NCBI GenBank assembly: GCA_001701105.1
Contig: DAAI01000009.1
Location: forward strand, 16,404-41,016
DNA length: 24,613 bases
Origin: Bacteroidales bacterium GP1
Lineage (GTDB): Bacteria; Bacteroidota; Bacteroidia; Bacteroidales; Muribaculaceae
Direction: 5' to 3'
Made by a program: the position numbers and the translations under genes. The notes under the pieces were generated by a model. The model was not told the origin of the DNA. It saw only the letters and a list, made by a program, of their open reading frames with translations, and searched no databases. Positions 1 to 7,252 of this stretch are shown here, piece by piece (position 1 is the stretch's first letter; every line of letters starts with the position of its first letter).

Positions 1-81
1 AGGAATTCCCCGCATATATATTATTTCCCCCGATTTGATTATTACTCATGTATATTCCGAAATTATTCCCGATTCCATCGT

Positions 82-870
82 ATGGTAAAGGCTATTTTTT
101 TTGATATCGATGGTACGCTCGTACCCGAAGGCCATACTGCTCCCCCTCAGGATGTAATCGACGCTGTGGCCGAACTACGCCGAAAAGGTATAAAAATTTT
201 CATCGCATCCGGACGACATCCTGAATGGATAATCAATCTCGGCAATCTAGAGGTAGATGGGTACGTGACATGCAATGGCAGCATGTGTCTTGATGTCGGT
301 GCTGATAAACCTTTCTATGTTTATCCCGTAAAAGAGTCCGATATAGAACGTCTTATTGATTTTTCGCATAATTCCACGATGCCGATTGTGGTTGTTCCGG
401 CTCATGGTGGCATAATCCTCAGCCGATTTGATGAGGATGTGCGGAAGGCTTCGGAGATACTCCGGCTCCCCGAGATTCCGGTAACTGATCTTTCTACAGT
501 AACCGGGAAAGATATTGTGCAGATAATGGCCTTCGGCTCGGAGGAGGAGCGCGAGAATGCGGATTTGTTTGAAAGCGTCCTTCCCGATTGCGAGCCTACA
601 AGCTGGAACCCTAATTTTTATGACATTGTGCCAAAAGGAAGTGGAAAGCATGTGGGCATCGACCGCATGATTGAGCATTATGGCATCAGTCTTGATGAGA
701 CCATGGCTTTTGGCGATGGAGACAATGACATCTCTATGCTTCGCCATGCAGGCATTGGCGTGGCGATGGGAAATGCCAAGGAGGCCGTAAAGAAAGTGGC
801 CGATTATGTCACAACTGATATTCTCGACCATGGTATTTTGAATGCCCTGCGCCATTTCCACCTTATTTAA
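82..870 (+). CDS. Cof-type HAD-superfamily phosphatase
   Basis: A 262-residue cytosolic Mg-dependent hydrolase of the haloacid dehalogenase superfamily, Cof/YidA-like branch; this family dephosphorylates sugar phosphates, FMN or pyridoxal phosphate. All four HAD motifs are visible: motif I DIDGTL with nucleophile D8 and acid/base D10, motif II Ser43 in ASGR, motif III Lys189 near GSGKH, and motif IV GDGDND (212-216) for Mg binding. The stretch between motifs II and III (about 60-185) is long enough for the C2 cap that sets substrate choice. The ATG at 82 puts motif I at the usual distance from the N-terminus. It is the first gene of a tight + strand cluster: the next gene starts 9 bases after its stop. 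The substrate cannot be read from the sequence. The family call is safe. Confidence 0.93.
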   Translation: MVKAIFFDIDGTLVPEGHTAPPQDVIDAVAELRRKGIKIFIASGRHPEWIINLGNLEVDGYVTCNGSMCLDVGADKPFYVYPVKESDIERLIDFSHNSTMPIVVVPAHGGIILSRFDEDVRKASEILRLPEIPVTDLSTVTGKDIVQIMAFGSEEERENADLFESVLPDCEPTSWNPNFYDIVPKGSGKHVGIDRMIEHYGISLDETMAFGDGDNDISMLRHAGIGVAMGNAKEAVKKVADYVTTDILDHGILNALRHFHLI

Positions 871-879
871 TCCCGACAT

Positions 880-1200
880 ATGAAGAAACCGAGAATTATA
901 AAATGTCCGTTCATGGTGCCGGGTTTCTGTCTTAACCTGTTCGGTTTCTATCTTTCTCGGGATACGGGATGGATCGACCGTTATGTGGTGAATCATGAAC
1001 GCATTCACGATGCCCAACAGAGAGAACTCCTTTGGATCCCCTTTTATATCCTCTACGTTATGGAATGGATTGTACGCCTATTTCAATATGGCAATTTCGA
1101 CCGGGCATACCGCAATATATCATTCGAGCGGGAGGCATACAGCAATGACAGGGATCTTAATTATCTGGATAGACGCAAATCATTCTCCCAATGGCGATGA
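880..1200 (+). CDS. Small membrane-associated protein with HExxH motif
   Basis: A 106-residue protein whose family I do not recognise by name. It contains HERIH (H39-E40-R-I-H43), which fits the HExxH zinc-binding signature of metallopeptidases. A hydrophobic, aromatic-rich segment follows (about 51-68). Beyond it is FEREAY (82-87), where E83 or E85 could act as the third zinc ligand, as in gluzincin-type sites. The tail is basic and hydrophilic. The N-terminus has a second hydrophobic patch (about 11-25) with no clear cleavage site. It lies 9 bases after the HAD gene, and its stop (TGA, 1198-1200) overlaps the start of the SpoIID-domain gene, so the three are probably co-translated. At this size it could be a minimal membrane peptidase or a non-peptidase zinc protein. 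The coding call is firm; the metal-site idea is inference. Confidence 0.8.
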   Translation: MKKPRIIKCPFMVPGFCLNLFGFYLSRDTGWIDRYVVNHERIHDAQQRELLWIPFYILYVMEWIVRLFQYGNFDRAYRNISFEREAYSNDRDLNYLDRRKSFSQWR

Positions 1201-2447
1201 AAATAGCAGAGGATTTCAAGATTCGGGTCGGTATAATGACCGCACCAAAGATTGATGTTGAGTTTCATGGAGTATATATGCGTCTCGGCAACCAATATCA
1301 GCCCGTGTCTGGAGATTCTTATTTCACTCTTCAAGCCGTGGCCATAGGCAAAGGATTCCATTGGGAACGCAAGGAGGAGCAGAGTTTTAATGGCACATTG
1401 GAATTAATTGATACGGGTAACCTTACTACTGCCGTAAATATTCTCCCCCTCGAAGAATATCTCCGGAGCGTAATTTCATCCGAGATGGCAGCCACTACCC
1501 ATCCCCAGCTCCTTATGGCGCACGCAATAATATCCAGAACTTGGGCTTTATCGATATTATTAGGCAAGAACGGCAACTCCATTGCCTATACCACACAAGA
1601 GGAAGATATTCCGGCAGATGCCACGGTGAGATGGTATGATGCTGACGCCCATGAAGGCTATGATGTATGCGCCGATGATCATTGCCAGCGCTATCAGGGA
1701 ATTACCCGCATCACGCGGCCGGAGGTAGATAATGCTGTTAAGCAGACCGAAGGGATGGTGCTCACATCCGATGGCATCCTTTGCGATGCACGCTACTCCA
1801 AATGCTGCGGAGGAGCATTCGAGGAGTTTAATACCTGCTGGGGCTCTTATCGACATCCGTATCTTGTCCGCGGACGTGATATTATTCCAAATCACACACT
1901 TCCTGATCTTACAGATGAAGCCAACGCTCGCAGATGGATCCTTGATCGACCTGATGCTTTCTGCTCCGATGTTCCGGCCTCTGCACTAAATCAGATTCTA
2001 AATTCCTACGACCGTGAAAATTTTATCTCTCCCGGTAATGATTATTACCGATGGCATATCACATACAGGCCCGGAGAACTGGAAGCTATATTACGGGAAA
2101 AAACCGGTCTTGATTTCGGCACGGTTACCGCACTTCGTCCCCTTCGCAGGGGCGTGTCAGCACGTATCTGGCTCCTTGAGGTCGTCGGTGAGAAAGCAAC
2201 TCATATCTTCGGCAAAGAGCTCGAAATCCGTCGCGTCCTCTCAACCTCTCATCTTCCAAGCAGTGCATTTGTCGCGTCACGGCAAGCCGATGGGTCTTGG
2301 TGCTTAGACGGAGGAGGATGGGGTCATGGTGTAGGTCTATGTCAGATAGGCGCGGCTGTCATGGCACTCCGCGGATTCAACTATCGCCAGATTCTTACCC
2401 ACTACTATCCCGGCTCCCAAATCCAAGTCGCTCGCGAAATATTCTAA
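1197..2447 (+). CDS. SpoIID/LytB-domain protein
   Basis: About 416 residues, related to SpoIID/LytB. Members act on or assist cutting of glycan strands or stem peptides of peptidoglycan; SpoIID itself is a lytic transglycosylase. The hallmark LEEYLRSVISSEM segment lies about 80-95 residues in, with the conserved Glu in SSEM, followed by AHAIISRTWAL. The family's C-terminal signature is also present: GWGHGVGLCQIGA and then HYYPG. Two in-frame ATGs exist, at 1191 and 1197. I chose 1197 because it forms an ATGA overlap with the previous stop, a common coupling arrangement; 1191 would add only Met-Ala. No signal peptide or membrane anchor is visible at either start, which is odd for a wall enzyme. 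Bacteroidota do not sporulate, so the role must be general wall metabolism or something else. Confidence 0.88.
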   Translation: MKIAEDFKIRVGIMTAPKIDVEFHGVYMRLGNQYQPVSGDSYFTLQAVAIGKGFHWERKEEQSFNGTLELIDTGNLTTAVNILPLEEYLRSVISSEMAATTHPQLLMAHAIISRTWALSILLGKNGNSIAYTTQEEDIPADATVRWYDADAHEGYDVCADDHCQRYQGITRITRPEVDNAVKQTEGMVLTSDGILCDARYSKCCGGAFEEFNTCWGSYRHPYLVRGRDIIPNHTLPDLTDEANARRWILDRPDAFCSDVPASALNQILNSYDRENFISPGNDYYRWHITYRPGELEAILREKTGLDFGTVTALRPLRRGVSARIWLLEVVGEKATHIFGKELEIRRVLSTSHLPSSAFVASRQADGSWCLDGGGWGHGVGLCQIGAAVMALRGFNYRQILTHYYPGSQIQVAREIF

Positions 2448-2453
2448 AAATCT

Positions 2454-2546
2454 ATGGCAAAAATTATCGTTAATTCACCAATTACTGTTCTGCAGGTAGA
2501 TAAAGAAGATTATATTTCATGGACAGATTTTGTATTGAGCGCATAA
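2454..2546 (+). pseudogene. Remnant of a KilA-N-like protein N-terminus
   Basis: An open frame of 30 codons begins with ATG seven bases after the SpoIID-gene stop and reads MAKIIVNSPITVLQVDKEDY, then ISWTDFVLSA, then stop. From memory this resembles the start of Bacteroidota KilA-N-domain proteins, which open with MAKI..., a short valine-rich strand and an EDYISLTDIA motif. Here the reading frame stops just after the TD position, so the DNA-binding fold cannot form. After the stop the same frame continues as DWIERTL before a second stop, possibly a decayed later part of the domain. It is probably a truncated relic rather than a functional peptide. A tiny functional ORF cannot be ruled out. 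Confidence 0.5.
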
Positions 2547-2625
2547 GATTGGATTGAGCGTACACTTTGATACGGCACGGCAGAACTCTGCCCGAGAGAA
2601 TCAGCATAAAATTCTTTGATATTCA

Positions 2626-2656
2626 TTTGATATTTCCTACATTTGTTGTAACTTTG
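2626..2656 (+). promoter_or_regulatory. Bacteroidota sigma-ABfr-type promoter
   Basis: TTTG (2626-2629) is followed after exactly 19 bases by TAACTTTG (2649-2656). This matches the published Bacteroides consensus of a -33 TTTG and a -7 TAnnTTTG spaced 19-21 bases. It points at the 275-residue gene starting at 2744 and predicts transcription starting near 2660, giving a leader of about 80 bases. Confidence 0.8.
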
Positions 2657-2743
2657 AAGCCCTATCGGGAGGTGCTATCTTCTCACTTCCTCTGCAACCA
2701 CCTTATAACAGGCGGGAGATTTATAATTCAATACTCATAGGGA

Positions 2744-3571
2744 ATGAAACTGTTTCTGAAACTAAAAGTGGCGGCTATAACCCGCAACGAACGCCTTACC
2801 ATCGACCAGCGCATCGAGAAATTATTATCCATGCGCAAAGGGGTGGATGATGAAGATGAGAACGATGACGATTATGACGCAGATGACGAAAAATATCCTT
2901 CGCGCAATATCATCATATATGATGCTATGATCCGGATGCTCGAGAAATGCAACCATCCGGAACTCCCCTATGCCTACGCGCTTCTGATTGAAGCATACGA
3001 CAATTGCTATAAATCGCGGCCGATGGGTCCATTAGCTCAGAAGATACTTGATATTTTCAGATCGGAAGACTCTACACTTACTCCGGAGCAAAAGATTACC
3101 ATCCTCGACCGGGTTAGCGCGGCCCTTGAAGATTCGTATTATCTTTATATAAATCTTGAAGTGCTCGATTTGCTTTTTTCAATAGCGCGAGAACACCGAA
3201 TTGATGATGCACAATTGAAAAAGGCTGCCATCCGGTACATCCGGGCTTATACACTGGCTACTGACAGAAGAGATCTGCCCAAAGAAATACCGGCAGATAT
3301 TCGCCGCCTCGTGACGGACAAGAAATTGATGGAGATTGTTGGGCGTCCGGATAAGGGGTATCTCAAACGAGACCCGGTAGAATATACCCGTGAATGGGCG
3401 GAAGCAGCGTACGATGTGGAGGATATCCTCGACCGACGATTTGCCAATATCCCGCGGCATATGGGATTCTGTTTCAGGTATTGGCCGGCAAAACAGGAGT
3501 TATTGCTAAAAAAATACGGAATTAATTGGCGTACTCCCTCACAGATGAATCCTCGGGTACATTTCGATTGA
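2744..3571 (+). CDS. Unrecognised 275-residue protein with acidic tract
   Basis: I do not recognise a family. The protein has no signal peptide or membrane segment and looks cytosolic and mostly helical. A basic, amphipathic N-terminus (1-33) is followed by a strongly acidic low-complexity run of Asp/Glu at about 35-50 and then a helical body. The C-terminus is rich in aromatic and Gly/Pro positions (GFCFRYW, YGINWRTP, MNPRVHFD) and looks like a conserved structural or binding end rather than random sequence. It has its own consensus promoter and a downstream hairpin, so it is probably a single-gene transcript. The ATG at 2744 is preceded by AUAGGGA, a plausible purine-rich ribosome site. Coding status is well supported by length, promoter and composition; function is unknown. 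Confidence 0.82.
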   Translation: MKLFLKLKVAAITRNERLTIDQRIEKLLSMRKGVDDEDENDDDYDADDEKYPSRNIIIYDAMIRMLEKCNHPELPYAYALLIEAYDNCYKSRPMGPLAQKILDIFRSEDSTLTPEQKITILDRVSAALEDSYYLYINLEVLDLLFSIAREHRIDDAQLKKAAIRYIRAYTLATDRRDLPKEIPADIRRLVTDKKLMEIVGRPDKGYLKRDPVEYTREWAEAAYDVEDILDRRFANIPRHMGFCFRYWPAKQELLLKKYGINWRTPSQMNPRVHFD

Positions 3572-3596
3572 TCCGGAAAGCATGTGATAGTAAAAT

Positions 3597-3631
3597 CGGA
3601 TCCGGCACATTAACTTGATATGCCGGATCCG
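3597..3631. terminator. Bidirectional hairpin between convergent genes
   Basis: An 11-bp perfect stem, CGGATCCGGCA (3597-3607) with TGCCGGATCCG (3621-3631), closes a 13-base loop. It lies 25 bases after the + strand gene and about 20 bases after the stop of the - strand DUF362 gene, the right place for a shared terminator of convergent transcripts. Neither side has a clear T-tract, so Rho-independent action is likely but not certain. Confidence 0.65.
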
Positions 3632-3650
3632 CGCAACATTAGGATTCGAA

Positions 3651-4646
3651 TTACTTCGTTGTATCAATATTTATAAGCTCGTATTTTTGCGAGCCAAGAC
3701 CTAATTTGGCGGCATAATCCACGGTATGCGTACCGTGCATTTTTCTGATACGGGCTTTCAGTGGCTCGCTATCATCACCATCGGCTGAAGCGTGATTGAA
3801 TACCATATCAAGCCCGGCCTGATCCACAGCTACAGGATCGGTAGATACAAGAATACCGATATCCTTCATTCTCGGAGCCTCGGGATGACCATTGCAATCA
3901 CAATCCACCGACAGATTATTCATCACATTAATATATATCACGTTACCCTTCATATAGTCATGTACAGCCTGTGCGGCTGCTGCCATCGACTCCAGAAATG
4001 CATCCTGGCCCTTGTTATTGCGGAATGCCTTGCTTGCTGAATCAAATTCTCCGGCCGTATGAATCAATGCCTTGCCATCAGAGGATGCTACGCCGATGCT
4101 CGCGTTTTTCAAGACCCCACCAAATCCTCCCATCTGGTGTCCCTTGAAATGCGCAAGATTGATCATATAATCATAATTTGCAAGATGTGAGCCCACTAGA
4201 TCATATGGCAGATGAGTTGTGTCTCTTACCGGAATCTTTATCGATCCCTCCGAATCCAATATGTCGACGGGGGCAATTTTGTCATAGCCTCGTTTGGCAA
4301 CTTCTCGGAGATGATCTTCGGTAAGCAATCTATTGCCCTTATATGCTGTGTTACATTCTACCAGCGTACCCCCTACTTCCTTTACAAGAGGAGCCATCAG
4401 TTCGGGCGAGAGCATATGCGATTCGCTTGATTCGCCCGTGCTGATCTTTACTGCTACTTTACCCGTTGGAGTGATACCCAAGGCTCTATAGGCTTTTAGT
4501 AATCCTTCGGGCGATATATCGCTGGTAAAATATACTTTTGAGACTGTATCTGTTCCTGATGTACCTTCATAAGTTGAGGTTGCCTTGACCACGCATCCAC
4601 CTCCGAGGAGTGCAAATGAAGCCAATGCATATACTATTCTTTTCAT
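3651..4646 (-). CDS. DUF362-domain exported protein
   Basis: A 331-residue member of the DUF362 family. Visible family features are a region of Asn/His/Lys motifs around 162-186 (INLAHFKGH, then GGVLKNASIG), a CDCNGHP cluster at 249-254 and STDPVAVDQ at about 268-275. It has no appended ferredoxin domain with CxxCxxC repeats, unlike many relatives. The N-terminus is a signal sequence: GGGC at 15-18 could be a degenerate lipobox, but cleavage after VKA by signal peptidase I is equally plausible. It is the last - strand gene, 60 bases after the GH97 stop, and is probably co-transcribed with the xylan locus. The biochemical function of stand-alone DUF362 proteins is poorly known; a role in carbohydrate use is suggested only by position. 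Confidence 0.82.
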   Translation of the reverse strand: MKRIVYALASFALLGGGCVVKATSTYEGTSGTDTVSKVYFTSDISPEGLLKAYRALGITPTGKVAVKISTGESSESHMLSPELMAPLVKEVGGTLVECNTAYKGNRLLTEDHLREVAKRGYDKIAPVDILDSEGSIKIPVRDTTHLPYDLVGSHLANYDYMINLAHFKGHQMGGFGGVLKNASIGVASSDGKALIHTAGEFDSASKAFRNNKGQDAFLESMAAAAQAVHDYMKGNVIYINVMNNLSVDCDCNGHPEAPRMKDIGILVSTDPVAVDQAGLDMVFNHASADGDDSEPLKARIRKMHGTHTVDYAAKLGLGSQKYELINIDTTK

Positions 4647-4706
4647 AGTCTTAACTTATCAATTTATCGTTACCATCTATTCTTGTTAGATTTTGACGAA
4701 GAACAA

Positions 4707-6719
4707 TCAATATATCACCACCCCTCCATTAGTGGGGATCGTGATATTTACTTTTCCATTCTTATTCAGACGCAAAGGAGCCTTTGATCCTATCGGCAAC
4801 ACCTCCCCTTTTGGAGCCGAGACATCGCTGTAGATTGTCAATCCTGTCACTGCCTTAGCCTTATTCTTCGCCGCCATGACATCGTCAGAAAGCATTCCAT
4901 GCGGAAGCTCTATCTCTGTGGTAAGTGTTGCCCCGGCATTAACGCCTGCTATGTACCATTTGCCGGCCGATTTTCTGGCAAGAATAATGAAGCGTCCGGG
5001 ATAGCCATCAATAAATTTCACATCTTCCCAGGTAGTTGGAACATTTTTCATAAACTCCACCGCCCATTCGGGAGCATCTATAAGATTGTTGGGAGCCAGG
5101 GCGAAGTGCTGTACCGGACTTTGGAACAATACGGCTGTAGCTAATGCGCAAACATCCGATGTCTTGCGTTGAGAGCCTCGTGCTGAATTATCAGCTGAAT
5201 AATATTTATTCAGCGTGCTTCCTCCAAAGTCCATACTGCCGACGGCGTTCCGTACAAGAGGATGGATCGTAGCGTTTGAAGCCTCAGCATCGCACATCCC
5301 CTGAGAAAAATGAAGATTCTCGCTTGCAAGGACAGCTTCGCTGGCCACATAATTGGGATACATCCTTTCCCAACCTCTCGGCAACGTACATCCATGGAAT
5401 ATCACCTCTATCCCATAATCGTTAGCATCGGCAAGGATGTCGTGATAAAGCCGCATGGTCTCTTGCTTATCGCCACCAAAGAAATCGACCTTGATGCCAC
5501 GGACACCTATTTTTTTCATCCAAGCCATGTCCTTACGACGTTTCACAATGTCGTTCATGATCCCGCGCGGCCCTTGAGGGGCATCATTCCAGCTGCCATT
5601 GGAGTTGTACCATAGGAATAAGTCGACTCCCTTTTCCTTACCATAGGCCGCAAGTCGCTCTATACCTTCGCGTCCGATCTGGGTATCCCATAAGGCATCT
5701 ACGAGAACTGTCTGATAACCGAGTGCATTCGAGAAGTCTATGTAACGCATTTGTTCATCAAAGTTACAACTCGGATCCATCTTTATGATCCAGCTCCATG
5801 TCCCTTTGCCGTACTCATATGTTTTTGATGATTCGTAAAGAGGCTCTACAACATCAAAGGGTATGGTAGTTTCAGCAATCGGGGCAAGATCCTTACCTAC
5901 CGTTATAGTGCGCCAGGGTGTACAACCCGGCAAAGCTATCGATGCAGAAGTCGAACCAAACCCGTTTTGCTCGCCTTCCATTGGATAAGCTATGGAATAA
6001 AGACCATCAGCTTTGCCTTCAAGGTGCGCACCACAGTAATTTCCGGCTATCCCCGTTTCTGATATTAAGGTCCAGCCATTTTCGCCGTTTTTGAAAAGAC
6101 AAGGAAACACATATCCGTTTCCCCAGCCATTCTTTCCAACTTCATCGTCAAGGGTATAATTCGTCTCATAGCTCGGGGCGGTCCTTGCAAATCCTGTCAT
6201 GGGATTCATCTGAGGGCAAAGGAACGTTGTCGTGCCTTCCGGCATCCGGAATCCTGTTGCCTCTGATTCCACCACACAACAAAGAGTGGAATATTCGCCG
6301 TTCTCGAGAGGAAGTAGCCGGTAGCGGTAAGCCACATTATTATCGCTCACTTCCACTTCAAGTATGATCGCCGGTTTACCATCTTTGGCTATTGTAAAAT
6401 CGCACGTCTCTGCTTTATAATCTACATGAGCCTTCTTTATATTGGGCAGGGAGTAAGAATCGATTTTTGTATTCTTCTCCCCCACTTTCATTATGCTCAG
6501 CCCTTTGGTAAAATCGCCTGTGTTAGTGACCAACCCTAATGGAGAATCCTCAATAAATGCCACATTATCGAGAGCGACACTATAGCTGATTTTACCGTTA
6601 TTGTCGTTGAGCGTGAACACGGTGAGACCGTCGGGACTCGCTACATTATATGTGGCAGCCTCCACGATTCCATAAGTCGTGAAGGCTACGCTACAAAGAA
6701 TAATTTTAAATAATTTCAT
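4707..6719 (-). CDS. GH97 glycoside hydrolase (alpha-galactosidase-like)
   Basis: A 670-residue GH97 enzyme, normal length for the family, which contains alpha-glucosidases (SusB) and alpha-galactosidases. Order: signal peptide (1-21, cleavage after VEA), N-terminal beta-sandwich (about 22-290), (beta/alpha)8 barrel (about 295-560) and C-terminal beta domain. The barrel carries GIKVDFFGGD; D412 sits where retaining GH97 alpha-galactosidases have their Asp nucleophile. E467 lies 55 residues later, the spacing I recall between nucleophile and acid/base in BtGal97b; E461 is an alternative. The start codon overlaps the esterase stop by four bases (ATGA), so translation is probably coupled. The signal peptide suggests a periplasmic role trimming imported oligosaccharides, perhaps alpha-galactosyl groups on complex xylans. 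Family is certain; the linkage specificity is inference. Confidence 0.92.
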   Translation of the reverse strand: MKLFKIILCSVAFTTYGIVEAATYNVASPDGLTVFTLNDNNGKISYSVALDNVAFIEDSPLGLVTNTGDFTKGLSIMKVGEKNTKIDSYSLPNIKKAHVDYKAETCDFTIAKDGKPAIILEVEVSDNNVAYRYRLLPLENGEYSTLCCVVESEATGFRMPEGTTTFLCPQMNPMTGFARTAPSYETNYTLDDEVGKNGWGNGYVFPCLFKNGENGWTLISETGIAGNYCGAHLEGKADGLYSIAYPMEGEQNGFGSTSASIALPGCTPWRTITVGKDLAPIAETTIPFDVVEPLYESSKTYEYGKGTWSWIIKMDPSCNFDEQMRYIDFSNALGYQTVLVDALWDTQIGREGIERLAAYGKEKGVDLFLWYNSNGSWNDAPQGPRGIMNDIVKRRKDMAWMKKIGVRGIKVDFFGGDKQETMRLYHDILADANDYGIEVIFHGCTLPRGWERMYPNYVASEAVLASENLHFSQGMCDAEASNATIHPLVRNAVGSMDFGGSTLNKYYSADNSARGSQRKTSDVCALATAVLFQSPVQHFALAPNNLIDAPEWAVEFMKNVPTTWEDVKFIDGYPGRFIILARKSAGKWYIAGVNAGATLTTEIELPHGMLSDDVMAAKNKAKAVTGLTIYSDVSAPKGEVLPIGSKAPLRLNKNGKVNITIPTNGGVVIY

Positions 6720-7252
6720 TTAACCAGATACTTTTTGCCTTGATAGATATACAGGCCTGCTTGAAGATTGGCTTTTCTGATATCGGAAGCTATGAGAGCA
6801 CCCGTCACGGAATACACCGCCGGATCTTTCTCATTAATATCTTCGGATGCAATGGTTGCCATACTATTGTAGGGGTCATTATTCGTGGCGAATACATGCT
6901 TGATGAATGTCGGTTTGTTACCGTATGCCCAGAATCCAACACGATATACATTCTTGGTATCCAGCGGAACGATGCCGGTTGATAGATTCTTCATCATCCC
7001 ATTGAGCTCGGCTACAATCAGTTTACCTCCATTATAGGCTGCAGTGTAGGGCGTCTCCCAATAGCTTGCAGTGTCGAATACACGGAATTCAACGCCGTTT
7101 GATTCATTTTCTTTCAACTCGGCCACAATGTACTGATAGCCTGAGAGATCAATAGGAGAACTATATTCCCAGCCGCCGAATCCATATTGACCCGGTATAA
7201 ACTCTCCGGTTTCCGGATTAAACGTACCCTTTTCCCATATCTGTGGATTGAA
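6716..7252 (-). repeat. Shared C-terminal block, copy 2 (esterase)
   Basis: Residues 306-483 of the esterase match residues 507-683 of GH5 almost end to end (178 against 177 residues). Shared positions include FNP at the start, QYGFxGWxY, DLSxYxY, AEL, FRVFD, YW, ELN and VGFW, and FATNN against YATNN before the sorting domain. This is divergent homology at the protein level, not a recent DNA duplication. Confidence 0.8.

Larger units (their letters stand above)
2448..2743 (+). other. Intergenic stretch: relic, promoter and leader
   Basis: This gap of about 300 bases between two + strand genes holds the KilA-N-like relic, a weak 5-bp hairpin (GGCAG at 2579-2583 with CTGCC at 2588-2592, no T-tract) that might end the upstream operon, a consensus promoter, and a leader of about 80 bases for the next gene. 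The leader contains nested complementary pairs: CCCTAT (2660-2665) with ATAGGG (2737-2742), and AGGTG (2670-2674) with CACCT (2699-2703). The outer right arm ends one base before the next start codon. Confidence 0.55.

Noticed and set aside
1..81. Promoter upstream of the HAD gene
   Set aside because: TTTG at 34-37 is followed by TATATTCC at 51-58, with two mismatches and a 13-base spacer. This does not fit the 19-21 base consensus, and the gene may belong to an operon beginning outside.
247..1017. Long antisense open frame (256 codons) across the HAD gene
   Set aside because: It lies opposite a gene with all catalytic motifs intact, crosses a gene boundary and encodes no recognisable domain. 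It is a shadow frame.
4647..4706. Terminator between GH97 and DUF362
   Set aside because: Only a 5-bp TTGTT/AACAA pairing with a 14-base loop is visible, which is not enough to separate the two genes.
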